Below, piece by piece: positions 1 to 6,857 of a stretch of 11,199 nucleotides of DNA. Each line of letters begins with the position of its first letter. Positions within the stretch are counted from its first letter, which is position 1. The position numbers and the translations under genes are program-made. The notes below the pieces were generated by a model. That model had not been told where the DNA came from, did not search any database, and saw nothing but the letters and a program-made list of their open reading frames with translations. The DNA lies in contig URJI01000087.1 in assembly GCA_900548215.1 (NCBI GenBank), forward strand, positions 1-11,199, in the 5' to 3' direction. The stretch is from an uncultured Coprococcus sp. GTDB lineage: Bacteria > Bacillota > Clostridia > Lachnospirales > Lachnospiraceae.

Positions 1-2170
1 ATACATACTGCTGGAATCCAGGGAATGCATCCACTATCGCGCATACAGTGCCACTAGGTGATGCTATCTCAGACTTCTCCTTGCTCTTTAAAGGACTGTA
101 CCTTGCATAATTTATGCTGTCACCAACTTTGATGTCATATTTCTTTGCAAGATTTGATGATATGATGACTCCGTTTGAAACCTGAGACAGATCATTCAGA
201 TAGTTAAACCAGTGTTCATCATTCAGTCCACTCTGAAGTCTTGCCGTCTCACCGAATTCCTTTGTGTTGATTCCCATGAGCACACTGCCTGCAAGCTCTT
301 CGCCGCCGGCTTTTATGACCGCATCATCATCATATATCACTCTTGTAACCTTATCACACAAAGAACCCTCAAGCTTTGTATATCTCTCGAAATCTCCCTC
401 TGTATAATACCAGTGAGTTTTCTTTTCTTTGTCTACATATGTTCCTCTTGTCCACTGCTCCTGTACAACAAGATCAGCACCCAAATTGTAGTTTATTCTC
501 TGCGACTTGTTCTCATTTATCGTTCTGGCCATATTGGAATTGAACATACCCATTGCGATTGTCATAACAAGAAATACAGATATAAATCCCTGTTTCTTCA
601 CCGTTCTGGTGATCTGGAGGAAAGATGCATATACTGCCGGAGACCATTTCTTTCTTCCTATTCGATATATCAGTCTGATAAGATACTTTATCAGTCTGAG
701 TACCAGAAGACCAACCGCAAATATGAACAGCGATGAGTTCAGGAAAATGACAGGATCAGGTCTTGATCCTGAAAGTATATCAAGTGCAATGGTCGATTTC
801 TGTTTGTTGTAATTGTACAGCAGGTACACTGAAAGCCCTACCAGAATTACATCTATGAAAAATTTTTCCCAGAATGGCTTGTAATTTACTTTGCCTACCC
901 TGCTCTTCTGCTCAACTATCGAGTTCTTTGCATATTTTATAACGGGAAGTGTCACAAAAAGTACCGCTATAAGTGCAGCAGCCACACTGTACACAAACAT
1001 CCATGGATCCAGATGATAAAAATGTGTATCCTTTACCTCAAACTGAAGGAACGACCTTGCACTCGCCGCAAGCTTACACAGCAAAAATCCTATCGGCACA
1101 CCAACCACTATGGCTATAGCTGACAATATGGCTGATTGGCCAAGATAAATTCCAAGTATCTGCTTCGTGCTTGTACCTCGGCTCTTAAGCATCGCTATCT
1201 CGCCATCCTCCATCTCAAGTATCTGACTTGATACCATGTAGATAAAAGCAAGGAGCAGAACGAGTATCGGAAGTTCCAGAACCCATATGATTATTCCTAT
1301 GGTTTTTGCATCTCCCCTGTAATCTATGAGCACATCGGACATATTCTCTTCAAAATATTTGTCCGAATGCTTAAATGAATCAAGGTAATACAGAAGATCC
1401 ATGGCATTTGAATGGGTTATCTGTGAATAATCTATCATGTCGTGATCTGTATAATATATAGTAAGGAAGTTGTATTTGCTTACCATATCATCGAAATCAC
1501 TCTTTGTAACATACACCTGCTTGTCAAGATCGGCCAGCTCATCATACCAGAAGAAATCGGAATAATCTTTCTCCTCAAACACTCCGACAATCTGATACTG
1601 CATAGGATTGCCCTGTGAATCCACCGCATCACTGAGGCCGGTGTCTATGGTAAACACCTCACCTACAACAAGATTATACTGATCCAGTGCTCTCTGTGAT
1701 ATTATACATGGATACACACCTGAATCAGTTTTTGCATCTTCAAGGCTCGTACCATATGTGATATTTATGTGATCCTCTATTCCAGGCATATAAGCCATAT
1801 CAAACTGTGATCTATGATTCAGATTACTCTGTGTATAACCAGCCTGTATAGTAAGTGTTGTCTGTCTCATCACCGTATCTATCTCGGTATAGTAATTCCA
1901 CATATCTTCATATTTCTTTATTCTATTCAAAACAGCATCTGTATCCGGATATTCCTCAACAGCACACGAACCTGAACGTCCCATTGTTGCCGGATATCTG
2001 TTCTGATCAGTCATAGACGCATCAAACTTTGATGACATGAGCATATCAAGTGCACCATTCTTGAACATAGGATTGCAGGATACCACCGCCACCAGCAGAA
2101 TGATTCCAAGGAGAAGACATGCATTCAACCACTTTTTATTTAATAATTTATGTGATAAAAACTTAAACAT
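1..2170 (-). CDS. FtsX/MacB-type ABC transporter permease (3' end outside window)
   Basis: The frame is open from an ATG at 2170 to the left edge, giving 723 residues without a stop. The start has GAGGAG a few bases upstream. Visible topology: one N-terminal membrane segment (about 16-33), a large extracytoplasmic domain (34-288), three segments typical of an FtsX core (about 289-312, 345-365, 391-412), two more (about 437-453 and 475-495), then a further segment (about 528-545) opening a second extracytoplasmic domain. After the first core segment comes EIAMLKSRGTSTKQILG, matching the 'lk.rG.s..qi' signature of MacB/FtsX permeases. This is the layout of long permeases with two FtsX cores, so roughly a third of the protein is probably missing. 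It has no ATP-binding domain and would need a separate ATPase. It follows two adaptor lipoproteins after a 15-base gap, so it is probably the membrane channel or mechanotransmission part of the same exporter. Substrate unknown. Confidence 0.9.
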   Translation of the reverse strand, partial: MFKFLSHKLLNKKWLNACLLLGIILLVAVVSCNPMFKNGALDMLMSSKFDASMTDQNRYPATMGRSGSCAVEEYPDTDAVLNRIKKYEDMWNYYTEIDTVMRQTTLTIQAGYTQSNLNHRSQFDMAYMPGIEDHINITYGTSLEDAKTDSGVYPCIISQRALDQYNLVVGEVFTIDTGLSDAVDSQGNPMQYQIVGVFEEKDYSDFFWYDELADLDKQVYVTKSDFDDMVSKYNFLTIYYTDHDMIDYSQITHSNAMDLLYYLDSFKHSDKYFEENMSDVLIDYRGDAKTIGIIIWVLELPILVLLLAFIYMVSSQILEMEDGEIAMLKSRGTSTKQILGIYLGQSAILSAIAIVVGVPIGFLLCKLAASARSFLQFEVKDTHFYHLDPWMFVYSVAAALIAVLFVTLPVIKYAKNSIVEQKSRVGKVNYKPFWEKFFIDVILVGLSVYLLYNYNKQKSTIALDILSGSRPDPVIFLNSSLFIFAVGLLVLRLIKYLIRLIYRIGRKKWSPAVYASFLQITRTVKKQGFISVFLVMTIAMGMFNSNMARTINENKSQRINYNLGADLVVQEQWTRGTYVDKEKKTHWYYTEGDFERYTKLEGSLCDKVTRVIYDDDAVIKAGGEELAGSVLMGINTKEFGETARLQSGLNDEHWFNYLNDLSQVSNGVIISSNLAKKYDIKVGDSINYARYSPLKSKEKSEIASPSGTVCAIVDAFPGFQQYV

Positions 2171-2185
2171 CTTTTCTCCTCTCTA

Positions 2186-4669
2186 TTAATATTCTACGCT
2201 GTCTGAATCTGAGCCGCCATCTGAACCCAGGTCACTATCCGCACCCGAGTCACTGCCTGACGAATCTCCTCCAGATGAATCACCGCCTGACGAATCTCCG
2301 CCTGATGAATCAGATCCCGTTTTGTTCTCCGACGGACTTGACTTTCTGGATGAAGTTGCTCCCGACTCCTTTGCTATCACATCACCCTCCTGAAGTCCCG
2401 ACAATATGATAGTCTTACTCTTATCCGAATCTCCCAGTGTTACATACTGTTTGATGATCTCGTCATCCTTTAAAAGCCATACATAGTCATACTCGCTTGC
2501 ATTCTTCTTACTTGTCTCATGGTAAATCATGTTGCTCGGTATCATGACCACGTTCTCATATGCAACCGTCGGATAGCTGACCTGATATGCCTTAGGCTTC
2601 TTGTAGAAACTGCTGTCACTGACCTGTATGTAATATTTAAGATCAGAATCACTTGAACTTTTTGTTATGTGAACATTTCCATCAGAATCAGTCTCTATAT
2701 AATTCCTGTCACCATCTCCCGTAGTTCCCACACAGGTCCCTGTGAACTTTTTGCTCGTATTACTCTTGTTTATGATTGTAACTTTCTGGTTTATGGCAAG
2801 TTTACCATCGCTTATCGTCACTGCAAGGATCACATTCTCATTGCTGCCAATAGTTACTATACTCTGTCCTTCCTTCACAGCCACATCTGTACTTACATCA
2901 ACTGACAGCACAGTTCCTGCCTGCTCCGCATACACGCTGATCTTGCCGCTTCCATCATTATTCTTGTTGAGCTTTTCCTTCTGCGCGTTAAGACTGGATA
3001 TTGTTGCATTGTGCGTATGAGTGAGCATCTCCTTATTCAGGGATAACACATTTCTCTGGCATATGAGCTGTTCAGCCATATACAATGTATTGTTTGCATC
3101 AGTCGGTGTAGCAACCTTTCCTGACTGATAATGCTTTATCTGTCTTGTGAGATCATTTATCTGGTCATCATAACTCTTCATCTCCGACGTGTAACTTTGA
3201 TTCTCACTCTCTATCTGATTATCTATATCCTTCATAGCAGCAGATCCGCCGCCGCTGTCGATCTGGAACAACAGATCGCCTTTCTTTACCTTCTTACCCT
3301 TCTTGATATTCAGCTTGGTAAATCTTCCATCGCAAGGGGCCACATAGCTTACACTGTTCAGATCCTCAACAGTAAAATTGTCACTGTCAACTTTGGCTGT
3401 CTTGGTATAAGAATCAAGTGATACAGTGTACTCTGAATAATCACTAGGCATGATCGCATCAGATGCATAATAGACAAGATCGCCCTCTTTGAGGCCGTTC
3501 ACCACCTCCGTGTAATTCGAGTCACTGACTCCTATCTCTATATCTCGTCTTTCCTTGCTGCTGGAATCGGTCTTTATATATACAAATGTCTGTCCATTCT
3601 CCTCATATAGAGAATCATTTCCTATTGTAAGCACATTCTTTGCCTCTGATGTACTGAAATATAATGATACCGTGTTTCCTACACTGAGTATCTTTCCCGG
3701 ATTCTTCACTCCTTTGAGCTTGAATCTGGTGTACGGCATGCTTGACATACTCTGTGCTACGGCAATCTCCTGATTCGTGTAATTATACAACTCTATATCA
3801 TATTTTTTGCCATCCACAACAGCATACATATTCTTATATAATGAATAATTGCCCTTTTTAAACTTCTCTCCCGTAATCTCAATATACGGTTGGCTGTAAT
3901 CAGATACTACCACCACGTTTTCTCCGCCTGCCACTGTAGTCTCTGTACCCTTTACCTTCTTGGCATAAGTCACATATCCGTCGCCATCTGCCTTGAGAGT
4001 TCCGTTTTTCTGAAGCTTCTCACTGTCTTCTTTCTCTTGCAGCTTCTTTTTCTGCTCATATTCATACAGGACATTCTCGTATCTGTTGTTCTCCGCATTT
4101 ATCGCTTTCTCAATTCTTGCCGCATCGGCACCTTCCTTATCACCGATCTCATCACAGGCCTTTATTCTCCAGTCAAGCTCTGTCTGATTTTGTTCAAATA
4201 TCTTTTCTTTTATATTATGTGAAAATGCATCGTCGTCTGATGTTCCATCCACCGATCCATCATCCATTGTCGGATCACTTGCAGATGGATCATCAACAGA
4301 ACTCCCGTCATCTGCCGCATCTGATTCACTTCCACTTCCAGCATCGGCAAGAAGAGTTCCTTTTTTCACCTTATCGCCCACATTCACATATACCTTTGAC
4401 AGGGTTGCTGATGTATCATAGTAATAACAATTGTCTGTTGGAACTATGGTTCCTGTCTTGATGACCATCCTTCCTATATCGCCATATGTCACTGGTCTGT
4501 AAGCCTCGTTTGTGCTCACCGGATCCAGAAGATCTGGCACACTTTCTGTCTTGTCCTTGCCGCATCCTGTCATAGCAGCAGCCATAACAAATGACATGAA
4601 CAAGCAGGCAACTTTCTTTGATATACAGCTTCTTGCGCTGCATCTGTTAGTATATTTATGCTGTCTCAA
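2186..4669 (-). CDS. Double-module membrane-fusion (HlyD/MacA-like) adaptor lipoprotein
   Basis: Predicted 827-aa lipoprotein with a signal segment (about 18-35) and lipobox AMTGC, acylated Cys36. It carries two adaptor modules in series. Module 1 (about 58-410) has a first lipoyl half (91-110, VGDKVKKGTLLADA), then a Ser/Asp-rich acidic stretch (111-148), a charged helical part (150-222), the second lipoyl half (225-256) and a beta-rich part. Module 2 (about 440-768) has a lipoyl half at 442-471 (GKKVKKGDLLFQID), two predicted coiled-coil helices (476-515, 530-570), the second lipoyl half (576-609), a beta-barrel region and a C-terminal domain ending GLQEGDVIAKE. The tail (about 770-827) is Ser/Gly/Asp-rich with DSSGG repeats. 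Ordinary MacA-type adaptors are about 350-400 aa, so this is about twice the usual size. The start is TTG, overlapping the upstream stop as TTGA; the next in-frame Met lies inside the signal segment. Probably links the FtsX permease to substrate outside the membrane. Confidence 0.85.
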   Translation of the reverse strand: MRQHKYTNRCSARSCISKKVACLFMSFVMAAAMTGCGKDKTESVPDLLDPVSTNEAYRPVTYGDIGRMVIKTGTIVPTDNCYYYDTSATLSKVYVNVGDKVKKGTLLADAGSGSESDAADDGSSVDDPSASDPTMDDGSVDGTSDDDAFSHNIKEKIFEQNQTELDWRIKACDEIGDKEGADAARIEKAINAENNRYENVLYEYEQKKKLQEKEDSEKLQKNGTLKADGDGYVTYAKKVKGTETTVAGGENVVVVSDYSQPYIEITGEKFKKGNYSLYKNMYAVVDGKKYDIELYNYTNQEIAVAQSMSSMPYTRFKLKGVKNPGKILSVGNTVSLYFSTSEAKNVLTIGNDSLYEENGQTFVYIKTDSSSKERRDIEIGVSDSNYTEVVNGLKEGDLVYYASDAIMPSDYSEYTVSLDSYTKTAKVDSDNFTVEDLNSVSYVAPCDGRFTKLNIKKGKKVKKGDLLFQIDSGGGSAAMKDIDNQIESENQSYTSEMKSYDDQINDLTRQIKHYQSGKVATPTDANNTLYMAEQLICQRNVLSLNKEMLTHTHNATISSLNAQKEKLNKNNDGSGKISVYAEQAGTVLSVDVSTDVAVKEGQSIVTIGSNENVILAVTISDGKLAINQKVTIINKSNTSKKFTGTCVGTTGDGDRNYIETDSDGNVHITKSSSDSDLKYYIQVSDSSFYKKPKAYQVSYPTVAYENVVMIPSNMIYHETSKKNASEYDYVWLLKDDEIIKQYVTLGDSDKSKTIILSGLQEGDVIAKESGATSSRKSSPSENKTGSDSSGGDSSGGDSSGGDSSGSDSGADSDLGSDGGSDSDSVEY
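2252..2316 (-). repeat. Four tandem 15-bp units coding DSSGG repeats
   Basis: Four imperfect 15-base units lie at 2257-2271, 2272-2286, 2287-2301 and 2302-2316 (plus-strand form CTGACGAATCTCCGC with a few substitutions). Read on the minus strand they encode DSSGG-type units near residues 787-806 of the double adaptor. The period is a multiple of three, so unit gain or loss would keep the frame. A flexible hydrophilic tail, possibly in or beyond the cell wall, is the likely product. CRISPR is excluded because there are no spacers. Confidence 0.8.
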
Positions 4670-5697
4670 TTTATCACCACCTGCTCTCCTGCTTTAAGTC
4701 CCGTTGTAATTATCGTCTTATCATCCACGGTGTCACCAACTTCAACCTGAACTGCGCTTCTGTATCCCTGGTCATCCACAACATATACGTATGATTTCTC
4801 ATCGCTTCCTACAAATACCGCCTTCTTGTTCACATATACCACATTCTTCACTACAGGTTTCTCGATCACCATGCTCAGCTTATCAGCCTCAGTGACTCCT
4901 GCCATATCACTGACCGGCTGGAACGTTAATTTCTGCATCTCAGCGCCTGTGGCATCACTTGTGTATTTGTCGCACTTAACAAGCTTAAGCGAGAATGTTG
5001 CTTCCTCGAAATCAGCGTCATATATATCGCCGACTTTGAATTCAAATGGATCCTTGGTCTCCGCCACATAATCAGAAGATCCCGAATCAACTGTTATCAG
5101 TGTATCTCCTGCCGTGACATATTCATATTGAAGATCAGCATTCACATATGTAACCGTTCCGTCCTTCTCTGCTATAACCTGGTATTCCTTCATTCTCTCG
5201 TTCTGCTCTTTTATGTAGGTATCAGCAAGATCCATACTCTGCTTTGCAGCCTCTATGTCAGCCGAATAGTCCTGACTGCTGTCTATTGCTGCAAGTCTGT
5301 TATAATGATCTATCAGCAGCGAGGACTGTTCTTTCTGTTCTGTGTACTCGTCAATTGTCTTCTGGATTTCCTTGGCCTTGAACTGTATCATCACATCGCC
5401 CTTGGCCACCTTATCTCCCTCCTTGACATACACCTCCTGAACCTGATAATCCGACTGCTGTATAGAATAATCCTTACTACTGTAACCATCCGGCTTGAGC
5501 TCCAGAGATATCGATGATTGGATATCGCCACTCTTCACCTGCTCCGTATTGAATTCTATCTTACTGTACGGCTCAATGTTCACGCTGGCATTGCCGATCT
5601 TTTCACCTGATCCGCCGCCACACGCCACAAGGGATATCGACATCACTCCCGTAAAAACAACCGTAAACAGTCTCTTGCCAAACTTAGCTTTTGACAC
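4666..5697 (-). CDS. Membrane-fusion (HlyD/MacA-like) adaptor lipoprotein
   Basis: Predicted 343-aa lipoprotein. I chose the GTG at 5697 because AGGAGG sits 8 bases upstream; the ATG at 5751 gives 18 extra residues before the signal peptide and has no ribosome site. The signal is positively charged (SKAKFGKR), has a hydrophobic core, and ends in lipobox LVAC with Cys26. After an N-terminal linker there is a first lipoyl half (about 84-108, VKEGDKVAKGDVMIQF), a helical hairpin (about 108-170), a second lipoyl half (about 171-205, IAEKDGTVTYVNA), a beta-barrel part (about 210-290) and a C-terminal domain ending TGLKAGEQVVIN. This is the usual adaptor order and near-usual length. It is the first gene of a probable three-gene operon with the double adaptor and the FtsX permease, and likely works on the outer face of the cytoplasmic membrane. 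The cargo is unknown. Confidence 0.85.
   Translation of the reverse strand: MSKAKFGKRLFTVVFTGVMSISLVACGGGSGEKIGNASVNIEPYSKIEFNTEQVKSGDIQSSISLELKPDGYSSKDYSIQQSDYQVQEVYVKEGDKVAKGDVMIQFKAKEIQKTIDEYTEQKEQSSLLIDHYNRLAAIDSSQDYSADIEAAKQSMDLADTYIKEQNERMKEYQVIAEKDGTVTYVNADLQYEYVTAGDTLITVDSGSSDYVAETKDPFEFKVGDIYDADFEEATFSLKLVKCDKYTSDATGAEMQKLTFQPVSDMAGVTEADKLSMVIEKPVVKNVVYVNKKAVFVGSDEKSYVYVVDDQGYRSAVQVEVGDTVDDKTIITTGLKAGEQVVIN
4677..4682 (-). promoter_or_regulatory. Ribosome site supporting the TTG start of the double adaptor
   Basis: AGGTGG lies 7 bases before the TTG at 4669 and inside the last codons of the upstream adaptor gene. The stop of that gene (TGA, 4668-4666) overlaps the TTG as TTGA. This arrangement suggests translational coupling of the two adaptors. 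No alternative start with a better site is present ahead of the lipoprotein signal. Confidence 0.65.
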
Positions 5698-5705
5698 GCT
5701 GTATT

Positions 5706-5711
5706 CCTCCT
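5706..5711 (-). promoter_or_regulatory. AGGAGG ribosome site fixing the GTG start at 5697
   Basis: A perfect AGGAGG lies 8 bases upstream of the GTG codon. It places the start after the in-frame ATG codons further upstream and gives a protein that begins directly with a lipoprotein signal peptide. Confidence 0.8.
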
Positions 5712-5797
5712 GTTTCCTGAATATATAATTATGTGACCTGTACATGAACATAGCAAACTATACCCAGCGTCACATATTCTCTACTACATCACTATAG

Positions 5798-5826
5798 ATT
5801 CTAACCCCTGAAGATTCATATATCAA
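5798..5826 (-). promoter_or_regulatory. Probable sigma-A promoter of the adaptor-permease operon
   Basis: On the minus strand TTGATA (5826-5821) is followed after exactly 17 bases by TAGAAT (5803-5798). Each hexamer differs from consensus by one or two bases. Transcription would start near 5791, leaving a leader of about 94 bases. It lies downstream of the tRNA terminator, so the operon appears independently transcribed. The leader contains a 7-bp inverted repeat (5731-5737 with 5769-5775, ATGTGAC/GTCACAT) that may or may not be functional. Confidence 0.6.
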
Positions 5827-5868
5827 GAAAATCTCCGTGAGTTAATATTAGTTAAAATGACTTGATAC

Positions 5869-5900
5869 AAAAAAAGAAAGCCACTCGTAAAGGCTTTCTC
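5869..5900 (-). terminator. Intrinsic terminator after the tRNA-Leu pair
   Basis: On the minus strand an 8-bp stem AGAAAGCC/GGCTTTCT (5899-5892 with 5882-5875) encloses a 9-base loop, and the descending arm runs directly into a seven-T tract ending at 5869. It begins about 15 bases after the second tRNA gene and separates it from the adaptor operon promoter. Confidence 0.85.
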
Positions 5901-5903
5901 CTA

Positions 5904-6001
5904 AAAATAAAAATGCGGGAGATGGGACTTGAACCCACACGCCGTTTCCAGCACTAGATCCTTAGTCTAGCCTGTCTGCCAATTCCAGCACTCCCGCATA
6001 T
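5904..6001. repeat. 98-bp direct repeat containing tRNA-Leu, unit 1
   Basis: The identity between the two tRNA copies extends to 11 bases on the left (AAAATAAAAAT, which includes the discriminator position) and 4 bases on the right (ATAT). The second unit is at 6076-6173, offset by 172 bases. Outside these limits the flanks do not align. Confidence 0.9.
5914..5997 (-). tRNA. tRNA-Leu, anticodon AAG (downstream copy)
   Basis: The acceptor stem is GCGGGAG/CTCCCGC with discriminator A, as expected for leucine. The D-arm (CTG/CAG stem around AATTGGCAGA), the anticodon arm CTAGA-CTAAGGA-TCTAG, a class II variable arm closing a GAAA loop (GCTG/CGGC) and the T-arm GTGGG-TTCAAGT-CCCAT are all present. 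The seven-base loop CTAAGGA places AAG at positions 34-36. CCA is not encoded, so it must be added after transcription. The gene is identical to the copy at 6086-6169 and is followed by the terminator at 5869-5900. Confidence 0.93.
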
Positions 6002-6075
6002 CTCATATTAAATTGATGATCGTCCAATCTCTGTCATGCTCACAGTCCCCGCATCCGAATTCCTCAGGAACTCTC

Positions 6076-6173
6076 AAAATAAAAATGCGGGAGATGGGAC
6101 TTGAACCCACACGCCGTTTCCAGCACTAGATCCTTAGTCTAGCCTGTCTGCCAATTCCAGCACTCCCGCATAT
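6076..6173. repeat. 98-bp direct repeat containing tRNA-Leu, unit 2
   Basis: Partner of the unit at 5904-6001. The perfect identity suggests recent duplication or continued gene conversion between the tRNA copies. Confidence 0.9.
6086..6169 (-). tRNA. tRNA-Leu, anticodon AAG (upstream copy)
   Basis: Identical base for base to the copy at 5914-5997, with the same class II variable arm and no encoded CCA. It lies about 40 bases downstream of the transcription start predicted from the promoter at 6214-6242. I see no terminator between the two copies, so both are probably cut from one precursor; the spacer holds only a 6-bp hairpin (AGTTCC-TGA-GGAATT on the minus strand). Confidence 0.93.
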
Positions 6174-6213
6174 TTATATGATGCTGACTGATTGCTCGTC
6201 ACCAACGAATAAG

Positions 6214-6242
6214 ATAATACCATTCCTGTTATATAAAGTCAA
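6214..6242 (-). promoter_or_regulatory. Strong promoter for the tRNA-Leu pair
   Basis: On the minus strand TTGACT (6242-6237) is separated by 17 bases from TATTAT (6219-6214), with a TG two bases before the -10 hexamer. A start is expected near 6207, about 40 bases before the first tRNA. The near-consensus sequence fits stable RNA expression. The stretch between it and the orphan gene (6243-6314) is AT-rich and holds nothing else I can support. Confidence 0.8.
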
Positions 6243-6314
6243 CATTTATTTTCAAATTTTTTTAATTTTCTTGAAAATCTGAAAACTCATAGTAAATGTG
6301 TCTCCACCAGTCAG

Positions 6315-6620
6315 TTATATCTTTATCATATTTGTCAGCTTTCTGTCTACATCCTTCATGAGGTACTCCTTGAATGCTGTGTAATACTCATGTGTAAACT
6401 GCGTATACAGAAACTTGTTCCACAGATTACTGCAATATGTACTGTCAAAATCATAATACGAGTCTGTGTATACCAGTCCATTGCTGAACCTGGTCACGTC
6501 CAGATATGGTTCTTTACCTGCATAATTAAGTCTCATAACGAGATTCTTCTGCTCGCTGCAGCAAGCAAACGTCTCAAGAAACATCTTCATCTGATCCTTT
6601 GTTATTCTCTCTACGAACAT
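6315..6620 (-). CDS. Small protein of unknown function (101 aa)
   Basis: I do not recognise this protein. The ATG at 6620 has AGGAGG five bases upstream and a promoter candidate further up, so it is probably real. The product has no signal peptide or membrane segment and is rich in aromatic residues, for example the run YTDSYYDFD and TQFTHEYYTAFKEYL; two adjacent Cys (residues 20-21) lie in FACCSEQ. The N-terminal third looks helical, the middle (about 27-55) beta-like and the end helical, suggesting a small cytoplasmic alpha/beta domain. It stands alone between the L20 operon and the tRNA genes; no convincing intrinsic terminator follows it, so it might read into the tRNA region. No function is assigned. 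Confidence 0.7.
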   Translation of the reverse strand: MFVERITKDQMKMFLETFACCSEQKNLVMRLNYAGKEPYLDVTRFSNGLVYTDSYYDFDSTYCSNLWNKFLYTQFTHEYYTAFKEYLMKDVDRKLTNMIKI

Positions 6621-6675
6621 ATGTGCCTCCTACTTCATGTCTTTTCTCTTATTGGTCTTCCCCCTAACCTCTATA

Positions 6676-6704
6676 ATTATATCATACCACCTCAGATTAT
6701 AAAA
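6676..6704 (-). promoter_or_regulatory. Probable extended -10 promoter of the 101-aa gene
   Basis: On the minus strand TGATATAAT (6684-6676) is a perfect extended -10 element. The best -35 at 17-base spacing is TTTTAT (6704-6699), which is weak, as often found with extended -10 promoters. Start near 6669, about 50 bases ahead of the ATG. Confidence 0.5.
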
Positions 6705-6764
6705 CCCTAAATCAGTCGACACCAGAACCCAAAAGAATGCCACACGATACATTAACATAAACTA

Positions 6765-6850
6765 TGAGAAACACGCTTCGCGAGTTTCTCAAGTTATCGC
6801 GGCAGTCGCCAAGGTCTCGTGCAAGCACGGACTTTGGCTCGTTGCTCGCG
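6765..6850. repeat. GC-rich compound palindrome, unknown element
   Basis: Two adjoining hairpins sit in otherwise AT-rich intergenic DNA. Hairpin A: TGAGAAAC (6765-6772) pairs with GTTTCTCA (6784-6791), continues past an A/A mismatch with CGC/GCG, and closes a TTC loop. Hairpin B: GCCAAGGTC (6808-6816) pairs with GACTTTGGC (6830-6838) with one G-T pair; after a bulged T, CGTG/CACG (6818-6821 with 6826-6829) closes a CAAG loop. An outer stem CGCG-GCA (6798-6804) pairs with TGC-CGCG (6843-6850) around one bulged T. No coding frame or T tract explains it. It could be a dispersed palindromic repeat of REP/MITE type or a structured RNA; strand is undecided. The 6621-6931 gap otherwise holds the promoter at 6676 and the terminator at 6858. 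Confidence 0.6.
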
Positions 6851-6857
6851 TAAACAA

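Noticed and set aside
212..736. A 174-codon open frame on the plus strand at the left end
   Set aside because: Antisense to the FtsX permease, which continues in one frame from 2170 to the edge with clear membrane segments and the permease motif.
5698..5751. Extending the first adaptor to an ATG at 5751
   Set aside because: No ribosome site precedes it, and the 18 added residues would bury the lipoprotein signal. The GTG at 5697 has a perfect AGGAGG.
5731..5775. Inverted repeat ATGTGAC/GTCACAT as an operator
   Set aside because: Seven bases with a 31-base separation can arise by chance, and no regulator gene is in the window. It is mentioned with the promoter but not called.
5904..6173. Repeat pair read as a minimal CRISPR or attachment-site duplication
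   Set aside because: The repeats are whole tRNA genes. There is only one spacer, and no cas gene or integrase is near.
6241..6290. AT-rich inverted repeat (ATTTTCAA/TTGAAAAT) as a terminator of the 101-aa gene
   Set aside because: The stem is short and only A/T-rich, the loop is long and no T tract follows on the minus strand. It overlaps the region just upstream of the tRNA promoter.
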